Shown: positions 1-8,038, counted from the first letter of the stretch. The stretch: 35,258 bases of DNA from Gallionella sp. (GCA_028689145.1 JAQTWT010000016.1:1-35258); one strand, 5' to 3'. Numbers and translations are program-made. Notes: generated by a model not told the origin, from the sequence alone.

Positions 1-2
1 GG

Positions 3-836
3 ATTCGTGACGACCAGCGTTATTTCTCGCTGCCGCTGGTGGCGATGACCGCGCACGCGATGGTCGAGGAACGCGAGCGCTGTCTGGCTATCGGCATGAA
101 CGGGCACCTGAGTAAACCGATCGAACCGGACGACCTGTATGCCGCACTGGCGCGTTATTACACCGCGGTGGCTGCACCCGCTGTGGTACGCTCCGCTGCA
201 GTGCCAGCGGGCGATGCAGTATCATTGCCCGATATTCCCGGACTTGATATTGTCGGTGGTCTGCACCGCACCAATAACAACCGCAAGCTGTACCGGCAGA
301 TGCTGGGCATGTTTGCCAACGACTATGCCGACTATCAGCGGACACTGGAACAACACCTTGCCAATGCTGAGTGGCAGGAGGCCGAACGGCTGGCTCATAC
401 CCTCAAGGGGTTGTCCGGCACGCTGGGGGTCAACGGCGTGTATCCTCTCGCGGGTGAACTCGAGGCGGCCTGCAAGAACCGGCAGGCCGATGCCGCCGCC
501 GCGGCACTGGCGAACCTGATACCGCTGCTGACACCGCTGCTTGCCATGCTGCAACAGCATTTTGCCGGGGAGCGGGGGGCAGCAGAAGCCGTCACAGCAG
601 AAACTAACGGTGATAAGCCGGGCGGCAAGCTGCCGGATTGCCTGCCGCAGTTGCGCCAACTGCTGGGCGAAGGCGATAGTGCCGCCATCGAACTGTGGGA
701 AAAGTACCATCATGAATTTGTTCATGTTCTGCCGCCGCCAGTCAAGCATCGTATCGGCGAGGCTTTGCAGAACTTTGAATTTGATGTCGCGCACGCGCTG
801 CTGGGCGAATTTTTTGCGGTAAAGGAACAACCATGA
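3..836 (+). CDS. Hybrid sensor histidine kinase, C-terminal part (receiver end plus HPt domain), truncated by window edge
   Basis: The reading frame is open from base 3, so the 5' end lies outside the window. The first residues (LPLVAMTAHAM, then GMNGHLSKPI) are the last third of a CheY-like receiver domain, including the conserved lysine of the SKP motif. A linker follows, then an HPt domain whose phosphoaccepting histidine lies in AHTLKG (codon at bases 396-398). About 85 residues after the HPt helices match nothing I recognise. In such proteins phosphate passes from kinase to receiver to HPt, and then to a separate response regulator. The next gene, 97 bp downstream on the same strand, is a response regulator with an output phosphatase and is the obvious partner. 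The domain calls are clear; the sensed signal cannot be known because the input region is missing. Confidence 0.88.
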   Translation: MRDDQRYFSLPLVAMTAHAMVEERERCLAIGMNGHLSKPIEPDDLYAALARYYTAVAAPAVVRSAAVPAGDAVSLPDIPGLDIVGGLHRTNNNRKLYRQMLGMFANDYADYQRTLEQHLANAEWQEAERLAHTLKGLSGTLGVNGVYPLAGELEAACKNRQADAAAAALANLIPLLTPLLAMLQQHFAGERGAAEAVTAETNGDKPGGKLPDCLPQLRQLLGEGDSAAIELWEKYHHEFVHVLPPPVKHRIGEALQNFEFDVAHALLGEFFAVKEQP

Positions 837-874
837 GTGTTGTGCAATAGATATTTCGGTATCCGTATATTCAA

Positions 875-905
875 TAAACCCGTAGATACTTGGGTACGGA
901 GTTTA
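875..905. other. Inverted repeat between kinase and phosphatase genes
   Basis: TAAACCCGTA (875-884) can pair with TACGGAGTTTA (895-905), giving two 5-bp stems with one bulged A and a 10-nt loop. It lies 39 bp after the kinase stop and 28 bp before the next start. No T-tract follows, so it is not a standard terminator. It may be an operator or an mRNA hairpin between two linked genes. Confidence 0.35.
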
Positions 906-933
906 TGCGGGCATTAAAAAATGAGGGTGAAAA

Positions 934-2061
934 ATGATTGGTACTGCTAACCGACCGACTGTGCTGCTGGTGGATGATTCGCCCGTCAGTCTGGCCTTGC
1001 TGCACGATATTCTCAAGGAAGATTTTCGCATCAAGGTGGCCAATAACGGCCTCAAGGCGCTTGAATTGGCCGCCACGCCGCCCGATTTGATTCTGCTTGA
1101 TGTAATGATGCCCGGGATAGACGGCTTTGAAGTATGCCGCCGCCTGAAAGAAAATCCCGTGACATGTCATGTGCCGGTAGTTTTTCTGACCGGAAAAACT
1201 GAAGTGGCAGATGAAGAATTGGGATTTTCGCTGGGTGCGGTGGACTTTATTCACAAACCTTTTGCCCCCGTCATTGTGAACGCGCGTGTGCATACCCACA
1301 TCGCCCTGCTGCACGCACGGCGCGAGCTGGAAAAAAAGAATTTAATCCTCAGCGACGAAAAAGAACTGCTGGAGGAAATTGTTTCAAGAATGCGCTCGGC
1401 AAGCCCGTTTGACGGGCGCAAGGTAAAGTATATCCAGTCGTCGCTGGAAAAAACGGCGGGCGACATCGCTTTGTCAGCCTATCGTCCGGATGGCGGGCAG
1501 CATGTGCTGGTCGGTGATTTTTCCGGGCATGGTTTGCCGGCGGCAATCGGCGGTCCGCTGGTTTCGTACATTTTTTACCGCTTGACTGCCGAAGGTTGCG
1601 ATATGCGCTACATTCTCAAGGAAATGAACAGTCACTTGTGCCGCCATCTTCCCACCCAGATATACATGGCCGCCAGTGCGCTGGAACTAAACCCCGCGCG
1701 CGAACAGGTAACAATATGGAATCATGGGCTGCCGCCCGCGCTGTGTTTGAGTGGTATGGACGACATGATCCAGGTGCGCTCCAGCGGAATACCGCTGGGA
1801 CTCAGCGAATCGCTGGATACCTTTGAACCCCACGCGCTGTTTGAGATGAAACCCGATATGCGCATCTATCAATATTCGGACGGCATCACCGAAGCGGCAC
1901 CGGCCAGTCAGGAATTGTACGGTCAGGCACGGCTGGAGATGCTGGTGTCGCGCATTTACCGCGAGCAATTGCCGCTGGAGGTGGTCTGGCAGGAGCTCGA
2001 TATATATTGCGAGGGAAACGGCTTGTCCGACGATGCAATCATGGTCGAAACCTCGTACTAA
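934..2061 (+). CDS. Response regulator with PP2C/SpoIIE-type serine phosphatase output (RsbU-like)
   Basis: The protein has 375 residues. Residues 8-125 form a receiver with acidic pair D14/D15, phosphoacceptor D56 in LILLDVMMPG and conserved K108 in HKPF. A short coiled-coil linker (about 125-155) leads to a SpoIIE/PP2C-like domain (about 160-375), which has an early GD (175-177), the metal-binding GDFSGHG motif around D195, the NHG motif, and a late SDG and DDA. Proteins of this shape dephosphorylate an anti-sigma-factor antagonist, or a similar STAS protein, when the receiver is phosphorylated. No STAS or anti-sigma gene is present in the window. A GAGGGTG ribosome binding site precedes the ATG. 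The likely phosphodonor is the hybrid kinase with HPt just upstream. Confidence 0.9.
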   Translation: MIGTANRPTVLLVDDSPVSLALLHDILKEDFRIKVANNGLKALELAATPPDLILLDVMMPGIDGFEVCRRLKENPVTCHVPVVFLTGKTEVADEELGFSLGAVDFIHKPFAPVIVNARVHTHIALLHARRELEKKNLILSDEKELLEEIVSRMRSASPFDGRKVKYIQSSLEKTAGDIALSAYRPDGGQHVLVGDFSGHGLPAAIGGPLVSYIFYRLTAEGCDMRYILKEMNSHLCRHLPTQIYMAASALELNPAREQVTIWNHGLPPALCLSGMDDMIQVRSSGIPLGLSESLDTFEPHALFEMKPDMRIYQYSDGITEAAPASQELYGQARLEMLVSRIYREQLPLEVVWQELDIYCEGNGLSDDAIMVETSY

Positions 2062-2189
2062 CGTACCGGGGTAATTTCAGCCGGTGCTTTCTATTTGGAC
2101 GACAGGCTGTTATGAATCGTCTGATAACAAACAAAAAATGATGCCGAAATCGGCCATTGGCACGGATAATCGGGAACTTTGAATAAAAT

Positions 2190-2218
2190 TTGCAATATGT
2201 GAAAAAAGTCCCTAGAAT
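2190..2218 (+). promoter_or_regulatory. Predicted sigma-70 promoter of rpsT
   Basis: The -35 element is TTGCAA (2190-2195) and the -10 element is TAGAAT (2213-2218), separated by 17 bp. The run TGCGCGCC follows the -10, a GC-rich discriminator of the kind seen on growth-rate-controlled ribosomal promoters. Transcription would begin about 30 nt before the rpsT start codon. Confidence 0.65.
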
Positions 2219-2257
2219 GCGCGCCTTTCCGTTGTACCGAATTATCAAGGAGTAGTC

Positions 2258-2521
2258 ATGGCAAATAGCGCACAAGCCCGCAAGCGTGCACGTCAGGCAG
2301 TTAAACAGAATGCTCACAACAGCAGTCTGCGCTCGGAATTGCGCACTGCGATCAAGAAAGTAAGCAAGGCTATCGAAGCTGGCGACAAGGCCGCTGCGCA
2401 AGCCGTTTACAAAGATTCCGTCAGCACCGTGGACAGTATCGCCGACAAGAAGATCATCCACAAGAACAAGGCAGCCCGACACAAGAGCCGTCTGTCTGCG
2501 GCCATCAAGGCAATGGCGTAA
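2258..2521 (+). CDS. rpsT: 30S ribosomal protein S20
   Basis: This 87-residue, very basic protein begins [13 protein letters not shown], the hallmark N-terminus of S20, and matches the family's usual length of about 87. S20 binds 16S rRNA early in assembly of the small subunit. An AAGGAG ribosome binding site (2247-2252) sits 5 nt before the ATG. The gene has its own promoter just upstream and its own rho-independent terminator downstream, so it is a single-gene unit, as in many proteobacteria. Confidence 0.98.
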   Translation: MANSAQARKRARQAVKQNAHNSSLRSELRTAIKKVSKAIEAGDKAAAQAVYKDSVSTVDSIADKKIIHKNKAARHKSRLSAAIKAMA

Positions 2522-2547
2522 ACGCCCGATCGCTTTGATTTACCGCA

Positions 2548-2579
2548 CAAGCCGACAGTGATGTCGGCTTGTTTGCTTT
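2548..2579 (+). terminator. Rho-independent terminator after rpsT
   Basis: The perfect 10-bp stem CAAGCCGACA / TGTCGGCTTG (2548-2557 with 2562-2571) encloses a GTGA tetraloop and is followed by TTTGCTTT. It lies 26 bp after the rpsT stop. Confidence 0.85.
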
Positions 2580-2653
2580 GTGGGGCTGTTTAGCCCAATA
2601 TATGCACCTTGCTTTTTTTAAACTCGGATAATCCATTGGGGGCTACAGCATCC

Positions 2654-2673
2654 CCTCCCCTTGCAGGGGGAGG
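2654..2673. repeat. C-rich hairpin repeat (copy 1 of 3)
   Basis: CCTCCCC and GGGGAGG pair around a short TTGCAG spacer. Closely related hairpins occur at 4941-4963 and 5080-5101, all in gaps around the arginine genes. This looks like an interspersed extragenic palindrome. No T-tract follows it. Confidence 0.6.
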
Positions 2674-2744
2674 AATGGGTTCGGTTCTAATGGATTATTT
2701 GGGTTAAATGCAACGGCGGCGCGTCCGCCGTGTTGTTTTTAGAG

Positions 2745-2797
2745 GCTGCCTGTTTCCATGGGTTGCCTGTTTCTAGAGAGTTGCCTGTTTCTAGGGA
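2745..2797 (+). repeat. Three tandem 17-18 bp repeats forming the argD leader
   Basis: The core TGCCTGTTT occurs at 2747, 2764 and 2782. Copies two and three (2762-2779, 2780-2797) read GTTGCCTGTTTCTAGRGA and differ at a single base; copy one is 17 bp and more diverged. The last copy ends in TAGGGA(G), which is the argD Shine-Dalgarno sequence 7 nt before the ATG. Copy two carries the similar AGAGAG one repeat upstream. The array therefore overlaps the translation start signal. Confidence 0.8.
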
Positions 2798-2805
2798 GTA
2801 GATAG

Positions 2806-3978
2806 ATGTCGCATGTGATGAATACTTATGCCCGTCTCCCCATCGCCTTTTCGCATGGTGAAGGTGCGTGGCTGTGGGATACCGAAGGCAATCGCTATCT
2901 GGACGCGCTATCCGGCATTGCCGTGAACACGCTGGGGCACGCGCATCCGCGTTTTACCGCCGCGCTGAACGAACAGGTCGGCAAGCTGATGCACTGCTCC
3001 AATATTTATCAGGTGCGAGAACAGGAGTTGCTGGCCGACAAGCTGTGCGGTCTGTCGGGCATGCAGGAAACGTTCTTCTGCAACTCCGGTTGCGAGGCGA
3101 ACGAGGCCGCAATCAAGCTGGCGCGCATGTACGGCCACAACCGGGATATCGAATCCCCCGCCATCATTGTGATGGAGAAAGCTTTTCACGGAAGGACGCT
3201 GGCAACCCTTTCCGCCACCGGCAACCGCAAGGTGCAGGCCGGTTTCGAGCCGCTGGTCAGCGGCTTCGTGCGCGTACCCTACAACGACCTTGAAGCGATC
3301 CGTCATGTCGCCCAGCACAACAGCAATGTGGTTGCAGTGCTGGTCGAACCGATTCAGGGCGAAGGCGGCATCCGCACGCTGGACATCGAATATCTGCAAC
3401 AACTGCGCAAGATATGCGACGAGCAACACTGGCTGATGATGCTGGATGAGGTGCAATGCGGAATGGGGCGTACCGGCAAATGGTTTGCCTTTCAGCATAC
3501 CGGCATCCAGCCGGATGTAATGACGCTGGCCAAAGGACTTGGCTCCGGCGTGCCGATCGGCGCGTGTCTTGCCGCCGGCAAGGCGGTTGGAACCTTCCAT
3601 CCGGGCAATCACGGTTCGACATTCGGCGGCAATCCGCTGGCTTGCATGGCAGGACTGACCACACTGGACATTGTCGAGCAGGACAAGCTGCTGGCGCATG
3701 CCGAAAGCCTCGGACAGTTCATCCGCCAGGGCATTGCCACCGCCTTGCAGGGTGTGAACGGTATCAGGGAAATTCGCGGACAGGGGCTGATGCTGGGCAT
3801 CGAACTAGACAAACCTTGCGGTGAACTGGTCAAACTGGCGCTCGCCAAAGGGCTGCTGACCAATGTGACCGCCGACAATGTGATTCGCCTGTTGCCGGCG
3901 CTGGTGATGACGCAGGACGAAGCGCAGCAAATGCTGGACATCCTGTGCCCGCTGATAAAAGAATTTTTGCAATCCTGA
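2806..3978 (+). CDS. argD: Acetylornithine aminotransferase (class III, PLP-dependent)
   Basis: This 390-residue protein is of normal length for ArgD. It transfers an amino group from glutamate to N-acetylglutamate semialdehyde in arginine synthesis. The cofactor lysine is K243 in LAKGLGSG, and the PLP-ring aspartate is D214 in LDEVQCG. The GSTFGGNPLAC motif near the C-terminal third is typical of class III aminotransferases. The start at 2806 is chosen because AGGGAG lies 7 nt upstream; an in-frame ATG four codons later (MNTYARLP) is an alternative. argF follows after 13 bp, so the two are probably co-transcribed. Many ArgD enzymes also accept succinyldiaminopimelate, so a role in lysine synthesis is possible. 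Confidence 0.95.
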   Translation: MSHVMNTYARLPIAFSHGEGAWLWDTEGNRYLDALSGIAVNTLGHAHPRFTAALNEQVGKLMHCSNIYQVREQELLADKLCGLSGMQETFFCNSGCEANEAAIKLARMYGHNRDIESPAIIVMEKAFHGRTLATLSATGNRKVQAGFEPLVSGFVRVPYNDLEAIRHVAQHNSNVVAVLVEPIQGEGGIRTLDIEYLQQLRKICDEQHWLMMLDEVQCGMGRTGKWFAFQHTGIQPDVMTLAKGLGSGVPIGACLAAGKAVGTFHPGNHGSTFGGNPLACMAGLTTLDIVEQDKLLAHAESLGQFIRQGIATALQGVNGIREIRGQGLMLGIELDKPCGELVKLALAKGLLTNVTADNVIRLLPALVMTQDEAQQMLDILCPLIKEFLQS

Positions 3979-3991
3979 TCGGTGAAGAGCC

Positions 3992-4936
3992 ATGTCAGCC
4001 CAATCTATGTCAACGGTACCGTTAAAACATTTTTTGCAATTCAAAGATCTGACCCGCGCAGAGCTTGAATATCTGTTCGAGCGCACCCGCATTATCAAGG
4101 AACGCTTCAAGCGCTACGAAAAATACTGGCCTCTGGAAGACCGCACGCTGGTGATGATCTTCGAGAAGGCCAGCACGCGCACGCGCCTGTCGTTTGAAGC
4201 TGGTATGCACCAGCTCGGCGGCTCGGCGATCTACCTGAACACGCGCGACTCGCAACTGGGACGCGGCGAGCCGGTGGAGGATGCCGGGCAAGTCATTTCG
4301 CGCATGAGCGACATCGTGATGATCCGCACTTTCGAGCAGAGCATCATCGAGCGCTTCGCCGCGCATTCGCGCGTGCCGGTGATCAACGGCCTGACCAATG
4401 AATACCATCCCTGTCAGGTGCTGGCCGATATCTACACCTACATCGAGCAGCGTGGCAGCATTCAGGGCAAGACCGTGGCGTGGATCGGCGACTCGAACAA
4501 TATGTGCAACACCTGGCTGCAGGCCGCCGAGATACTCGATTTTAACGTGCATGTCTCAACCCCGCCCGGCTATGAAGTCGAGCCGGAACGCGCCGGACTG
4601 TTCGGCGAGGATCACTACGAGGAATTCGCCGACCCGATGGAAGCCTCGCGCGGTGCCGATCTGGTGACAACCGATGTGTGGACCAGCATGGGCTTCGAGG
4701 CGGAAAACGAAGAGCGCATGAAAGATTTTGCCGACTGGCAAGTCGATGAAGAAATGATGAGCGTCGCCGCCAAAGACGCGCTGTTCATGCACTGCCTGCC
4801 CGCGCATCGCGGCGAGGAAGTCTCCGCCGGTGTCATCGACGGCCCGCAAAGCGTGGTGTGGGATGAAGCGGAAAACCGCCTGCACGCGCAGAAGGCACTG
4901 ATGGAATATTTGCTGCTTGGGAAAATAAACAATTAA
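3992..4936 (+). CDS. argF: Ornithine carbamoyltransferase
   Basis: This 314-residue enzyme makes citrulline from ornithine and carbamoyl phosphate. Visible signatures are the carbamoyl-phosphate loop STRTR (61-65), HPCQ (139-142), the DxxxSMG ornithine loop (D228 to G234) and the catalytic HCLP (267-270, C268). All key residues are intact. It starts 13 bp after argD with a weak GAAGAG ribosome binding site. A second in-frame ATG five codons in would also serve. A C-rich hairpin follows the stop codon within 5 bp. Confidence 0.97.
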   Translation: MSAQSMSTVPLKHFLQFKDLTRAELEYLFERTRIIKERFKRYEKYWPLEDRTLVMIFEKASTRTRLSFEAGMHQLGGSAIYLNTRDSQLGRGEPVEDAGQVISRMSDIVMIRTFEQSIIERFAAHSRVPVINGLTNEYHPCQVLADIYTYIEQRGSIQGKTVAWIGDSNNMCNTWLQAAEILDFNVHVSTPPGYEVEPERAGLFGEDHYEEFADPMEASRGADLVTTDVWTSMGFEAENEERMKDFADWQVDEEMMSVAAKDALFMHCLPAHRGEEVSAGVIDGPQSVVWDEAENRLHAQKALMEYLLLGKINN

Positions 4937-4940
4937 CCTC

Positions 4941-4963
4941 CCCTCCCCCTTGCAGGGGGAGGG
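4941..4963. repeat. C-rich hairpin repeat (copy 2 of 3)
   Basis: CCCTCCCCC (4941-4949) pairs perfectly with GGGGGAGGG (4955-4963) across a TTGCA loop. It begins 4 bp after the argF stop. There is no T-tract, so it is more likely an extragenic palindrome that protects the mRNA end or merely sits there than a classical terminator. Confidence 0.65.
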
Positions 4964-5022
4964 CTAGGGAGGGGGTAGAAACGTTCCGCATCAACTTAAC
5001 GTCCTCACCCCCTGAGTGAAAC

Positions 5023-5073
5023 AACTAGCCATTCGACTAGGCTGCAAGCAACCGCAGCCAAGTCGCTGGTTAA
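5023..5073. repeat. 51-nt structured hairpin repeat, copy 1
   Basis: The segment begins AACTAGCCAT and ends TGGTTAA and folds into one long imperfect hairpin. The apical stem is GGCTGC/GCAGCC around an 8-nt loop; below it a GACT/AGTC stem and a basal ACC/GGT stem are separated by small internal loops. A second segment of exactly the same length at 11255-11305 has the same ends and the same fold, with compensating changes. It lies 64 bp upstream of argG. I do not recognise it as a named RNA or repeat family. Confidence 0.65.
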
Positions 5074-5079
5074 TCCTAA

Positions 5080-5101
5080 CCTTCCCCCTCAAGGGGGAAG
5101 G
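5080..5101. repeat. C-rich hairpin repeat (copy 3 of 3)
   Basis: CCTTCCCCC (5080-5088) pairs with GGGGGAAGG (5093-5101) around a TCAA loop. It resembles the hairpins at 2654 and 4941 and lies just upstream of the argG ribosome binding region. Confidence 0.55.
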
Positions 5102-5136
5102 AACCGATTTTTAAGTTTTTAACAGAGATAATTAAA

Positions 5137-6363
5137 ATGAGCGACATCAAAAAAGCCGTCCTCGCCTACTCCGGCGGACTCGATACCTCGGTCATCCTGA
5201 AATGGCTGCAGGACACCTATCAATGCGAAGTCGTCACCTTCACCGCCGACATCGGCCAGGGTGAAGAGTTGGAACCGGCGCGCGCCAAGGCGCTGAAGAT
5301 GGGTATCAAGCCGGAGAATATTTTCATCGACGACATGCGCGAGGAATTCGTGCGCGATTTCGTGTTCCCGATGTTCCGCGCCAATACCGTATACGAAGGC
5401 GAATATTTGCTCGGTACTTCCATCGCGCGTCCGCTGATCGCTAAACGCCTGATCGAAATCGCCGCCAAGACCGGCGCGCAGGCTATTTCGCACGGTGCAA
5501 CCGGCAAGGGCAACGACCAGGTGCGTTTCGAACTGGGTGCGTATGCGCTGAACCCGAACATCAAGGTCATCGCGCCGTGGCGCGAATGGGATTTGCTGTC
5601 GCGCGAGAAGCTGATGGCTTATGCCGAGAAGGCGGGCATCCCGATCGACATGAAACACAAGCAGGGCGGTTCACCTTATTCGATGGACGCGAACCTGTTG
5701 CATATCTCCTTTGAAGGTCGCCATCTGGAAGACCCCGCCGCCGAAGCCGAGGACAGCATGTGGCGCTGGACGGTATCGCCGGAGAAAGCCCCGGATGCCG
5801 CCGAATATCTGGATCTCGAATTCGCCAACGGCGACATCGTGGCCCTGAACGGTGCAAAGCTGACCCCGGCACAGGTATTGACCAAACTCAATGATCTGGG
5901 CGGCAAACACGGCATCGGCCGTCTTGATCTGGTGGAGAACCGCTACGTCGGCATGAAGTCGCGCGGCTGCTACGAAACCCCCGGCGGCACGATCATGCTC
6001 AAGGCGCACCGCGCTATCGAGTCGATCACGCTGGATCGTGAAGTGGCGCACCTCAAGGACGACCTGATGCCGCGCTATGCCTCGATGATCTACAACGGCT
6101 ACTGGTGGTCGCCGGAACGCAAGGCATTGCAGACCCTGATCGACCATACCCAGCAGAGCGTGAACGGCTGGGTGCGCGTCAAACTGTACAAGGGCAACGT
6201 GATCGTGGTCGGCCGCGACTCGAAGACCGATTCGCTGTTCGATCCGACCATTGCCACTTTCGAGGACGACAAGGGCGCATACGACCAGAAGGATGCGGCA
6301 GGCTTTATCAAGTTGAATGCGTTGCGCCTGCGCATCGCGGCGAATCTGCACAAAAAGAAATAA
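5137..6363 (+). CDS. argG: Argininosuccinate synthase
   Basis: The protein has 408 residues, about the usual length of the short ArgG type. It joins citrulline and aspartate using ATP, the step after ArgF. The N-terminal pyrophosphatase-type P-loop SGGLDTS is at residues 12-18 and the conserved [10 protein letters not shown] motif at 119-128. The start has only a weak purine-rich AGAGA site about 10 nt upstream. The 200-bp gap after argF is filled with three hairpin repeats, so whether argG is in the argDF transcript is uncertain. argH is not in the window. Confidence 0.97.
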   Translation: MSDIKKAVLAYSGGLDTSVILKWLQDTYQCEVVTFTADIGQGEELEPARAKALKMGIKPENIFIDDMREEFVRDFVFPMFRANTVYEGEYLLGTSIARPLIAKRLIEIAAKTGAQAISHGATGKGNDQVRFELGAYALNPNIKVIAPWREWDLLSREKLMAYAEKAGIPIDMKHKQGGSPYSMDANLLHISFEGRHLEDPAAEAEDSMWRWTVSPEKAPDAAEYLDLEFANGDIVALNGAKLTPAQVLTKLNDLGGKHGIGRLDLVENRYVGMKSRGCYETPGGTIMLKAHRAIESITLDREVAHLKDDLMPRYASMIYNGYWWSPERKALQTLIDHTQQSVNGWVRVKLYKGNVIVVGRDSKTDSLFDPTIATFEDDKGAYDQKDAAGFIKLNALRLRIAANLHKKK

Positions 6364-6367
6364 TCTG

Positions 6368-6446
6368 TAGGCTGGCGGTGAGGTACGAACCCCGGCAAAC
6401 TCCGGGTACCAAAATGCCGGGGTTCGCGTTGCTCACCACCAGCTAC
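6368..6446. repeat. GTAG-headed inverted repeat (REP/BIME-like) after argG
   Basis: The left arm starts GTAGGCTGGCGGTGAG (6368-6383) and continues CGAACCCCGGCA. The right arm runs TGCCGGGGTTCG, then CTCACCACCAGCTAC, ending at 6446. The arms pair over nearly 30 bp with two small internal loops around a 17-nt spacer. A GTAG at the outer foot of each arm is typical of repetitive extragenic palindromes moved by RAYT transposases. It probably ends or stabilises the argG message. Confidence 0.7.
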
Positions 6447-6496
6447 GGTTTGTGTTTCACCCCCAGCCTGCGGTCTGACAGCGAAAGGAGGTCATT

Positions 6497-6988
6497 GTGA
6501 TCTATGAACTGAGCGGCGACATTCTGTTGAGCGGTGCGAAAGCTATCGCGCAGGGTGTTGCGCCGAACGATGATTTTCATCACGGTCTGGCCCTGCAACT
6601 GCGCGAGCGCATGCCCGCGATGTACAAGGACTTCCGCCACTTCTGTCAGACCAAGCACCCCAAATCGGGCGGGTTGTGGACGTGGATGAGCGCCGACGGC
6701 CATTACATCGTCAATCTGTTTACCCAAGACGGCGCTTACGATCACGGCAGCAAACCCGGGCATGCCTCGGTCAGTCATGTGAACCACTCACTGCACGCCT
6801 TGCGCGGACTGGTCGAGAAAGAACATTTGACCAGTATCGCCTTGCCACGTCTGGCTTGTGGCATGACCGGGCTGGACTGGGACGAGGTGAAACCGCTGAT
6901 TGAGAGACAGCTCGGCGATCTCGGCATCCCGGTGTATCTGTATGCCAATTACCAAAAAGGCATCAAAGCCAGCGAACCCCAAAAATAA
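6497..6988 (+). CDS. Macro-domain protein (ADP-ribose-binding, probable deacylase or phosphatase)
   Basis: This 163-residue single-domain protein begins [20 protein letters not shown], the first strand and adenine-binding region of a macro domain. It continues with [13 protein letters not shown] and ends with [20 protein letters not shown]. The last motif resembles the GCGxGGLDW...VKPLI stretch of TARG1/DarG-type macro domains. These bind ADP-ribose, and several remove it from DNA or protein. No DarT-like toxin is adjacent, so a DarTG pair is not supported. The start codon is GTG at 6497, fixed by a near-perfect AAAGGAGGT (6484-6492). ppnP follows after 28 bp, perhaps sharing a transcript and a nucleoside or ADP-ribose salvage role. 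The exact substrate is unknown. Confidence 0.85.
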   Translation: MIYELSGDILLSGAKAIAQGVAPNDDFHHGLALQLRERMPAMYKDFRHFCQTKHPKSGGLWTWMSADGHYIVNLFTQDGAYDHGSKPGHASVSHVNHSLHALRGLVEKEHLTSIALPRLACGMTGLDWDEVKPLIERQLGDLGIPVYLYANYQKGIKASEPQK

Positions 6989-7016
6989 TCAAACCCTTGC
7001 AAAGGAAACCAGTGTT

Positions 7017-7331
7017 ATGTCAGACAAATTCGATAACGTCAGCGTAGTCAAAAAAAGCAACGTATTCTTCGACGGCAAGTGTGTATCGCACTCGGTACTA
7101 TTCGCCGACGGCACGCGCAAGACCGTCGGCGTAATCCTGCCCAGCACGCTGACCTTTAATGTCAGCACACCGGAATTGATGGAAATCACCTCCGGCACTT
7201 GCCGCGTCAAGATCGGCGATGAACCGGAATTCAAAACCTATGCAGCTGGCAGCCAGTTTTCCGTCGCCGCTAATAGCCGTTTCGTGATCGAAGCGGATGA
7301 CGTGGTGAATTACGTGTGCAGTTTTGGTTAA
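7017..7331 (+). CDS. ppnP: Pyrimidine/purine nucleoside phosphorylase (PpnP, YaiE/DUF1255 family)
   Basis: The protein of 104 residues is a small cupin: [31 protein letters not shown] and [18 protein letters not shown] are characteristic stretches of the YaiE family (about 94 residues in E. coli). Members phosphorolyse a broad range of nucleosides to base plus ribose-1-phosphate. The reading frame stays open upstream, but the start is set at 7017 because AAAGGA lies 10 nt before it and homology begins there. The stop codon TAA (7329-7331) lies inside the target duplication of the mobile element that follows directly. Confidence 0.9.
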   Translation: MSDKFDNVSVVKKSNVFFDGKCVSHSVLFADGTRKTVGVILPSTLTFNVSTPELMEITSGTCRVKIGDEPEFKTYAAGSQFSVAANSRFVIEADDVVNYVCSFG

Positions 7332-7332
7332 A

Positions 7333-7470
7333 CCTATAAACGCAGTTGAAGGTGAACGCCTCAAAAATTCAACGTTGCGTGGTTTGTGTAGGTGCGAATT
7401 TATTCGCACTTAAGGCATTGTTCATGCGAATGAATTCGCACCTACATACCCGTCAACTGCGTTTTTTAGG
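7333..7470 (+). mobile_element. MITE-like element, copy A
   Basis: The non-coding 138-bp element has ends CCTATAAACGCAGTTGA and TCAACTGCGTTTTTTAGG, which are inverted copies of each other. Flanks are TTAAA (7328-7332) and TTAAT (7471-7475), a likely 4-5 bp target duplication. The inside holds two facing hairpins built from GTAGGTGCGAAT and its complement. Nearly identical copies lie at 11324 (inverted) and 22308 (same orientation), and a diverged relative at 10410. It has no transposase, so it would have to be moved in trans. Confidence 0.85.
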
Positions 7471-7534
7471 TTAATAACTTCTAGTTAGTTCATCTGGACA
7501 GTATTTGTTCTTCATTTTTTAGCAGGAGTACATC

Positions 7535-8023
7535 ATGCCAAGCTTCGACATTGTTTCAGAGGTGGAAAAAACCGAAGTCAAAAATGCCATCGAGCAGACC
7601 AACAAGGAAGTTAGTACTCGCTTTGACTTCAAGGGTTCGGATGCACGCGTCGAGCAGGCCGAGCTCAAGCTAACCGTGTGGGCGGACAACGAATTTCAGC
7701 TCGATCAGGTACAGGACATTCTGAATGCCAAGCTGACCAAGCGCGGCGTGGACATCAAGTGTCTGGAGATCAGCGACAAGATCGAGAAAGTCAGCGGCAA
7801 TAAGGTCAAGCGCGCTTGCGAAGTCAAGGTCGGCGTGGAAATCGAGCTGGCCAAGCAAATCGTCAAGTACCTCAAGGATAGCAAGCTAAAAGTACAGGCC
7901 AGCATTCAGGGCGACACCGTGCGCGTTACCGGCAAGAACCGCGATGACTTGCAGGGCGCGATTGCCTTTGTGAAGAAAACCATCACCGACTTTCCGCTGC
8001 AATACCAGAATTTCAGGGACTGA
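7535..8023 (+). CDS. yajQ: YajQ-family cyclic-di-GMP / nucleotide-binding protein
   Basis: This 162-residue protein matches the family length and begins [20 protein letters not shown], followed by the diagnostic [12 protein letters not shown]. The fold is two similar ferredoxin-like halves. Relatives bind tRNA or nucleotides in vitro, and in Xanthomonas a YajQ protein is a c-di-GMP effector acting with a transcription factor. A diguanylate cyclase lies 6 kb downstream, though nothing ties them together directly. An AGGAG site stands 7 nt before the ATG. The leader lies between mobile element copy A and the start. Confidence 0.95.
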   Translation: MPSFDIVSEVEKTEVKNAIEQTNKEVSTRFDFKGSDARVEQAELKLTVWADNEFQLDQVQDILNAKLTKRGVDIKCLEISDKIEKVSGNKVKRACEVKVGVEIELAKQIVKYLKDSKLKVQASIQGDTVRVTGKNRDDLQGAIAFVKKTITDFPLQYQNFRD

Positions 8024-8038
8024 TTTTCGTTTACATAT

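Noticed and set aside
2158..2182. Sigma-54 promoter (TGGCAC) upstream of rpsT
   Set aside because: The -24-like TGGCAC is not followed by a GC-containing -12 element at the right spacing; a good sigma-70 promoter lies just downstream.
2745..2797. CRISPR array
   Set aside because: The repeats are directly adjacent with no spacers, and there are no cas genes.
5023..5073. Integron attC site as an explanation of the 51-nt hairpin
   Set aside because: The outer bases do not match the RYYYAAC / GTTRRRY ends, and no gene cassette structure or integrase is seen.
6497..6988. DarTG-type toxin-antitoxin system
   Set aside because: The macro domain resembles DarG's, but there is no DarT-like gene on either side, and the neighbour is a nucleoside phosphorylase.
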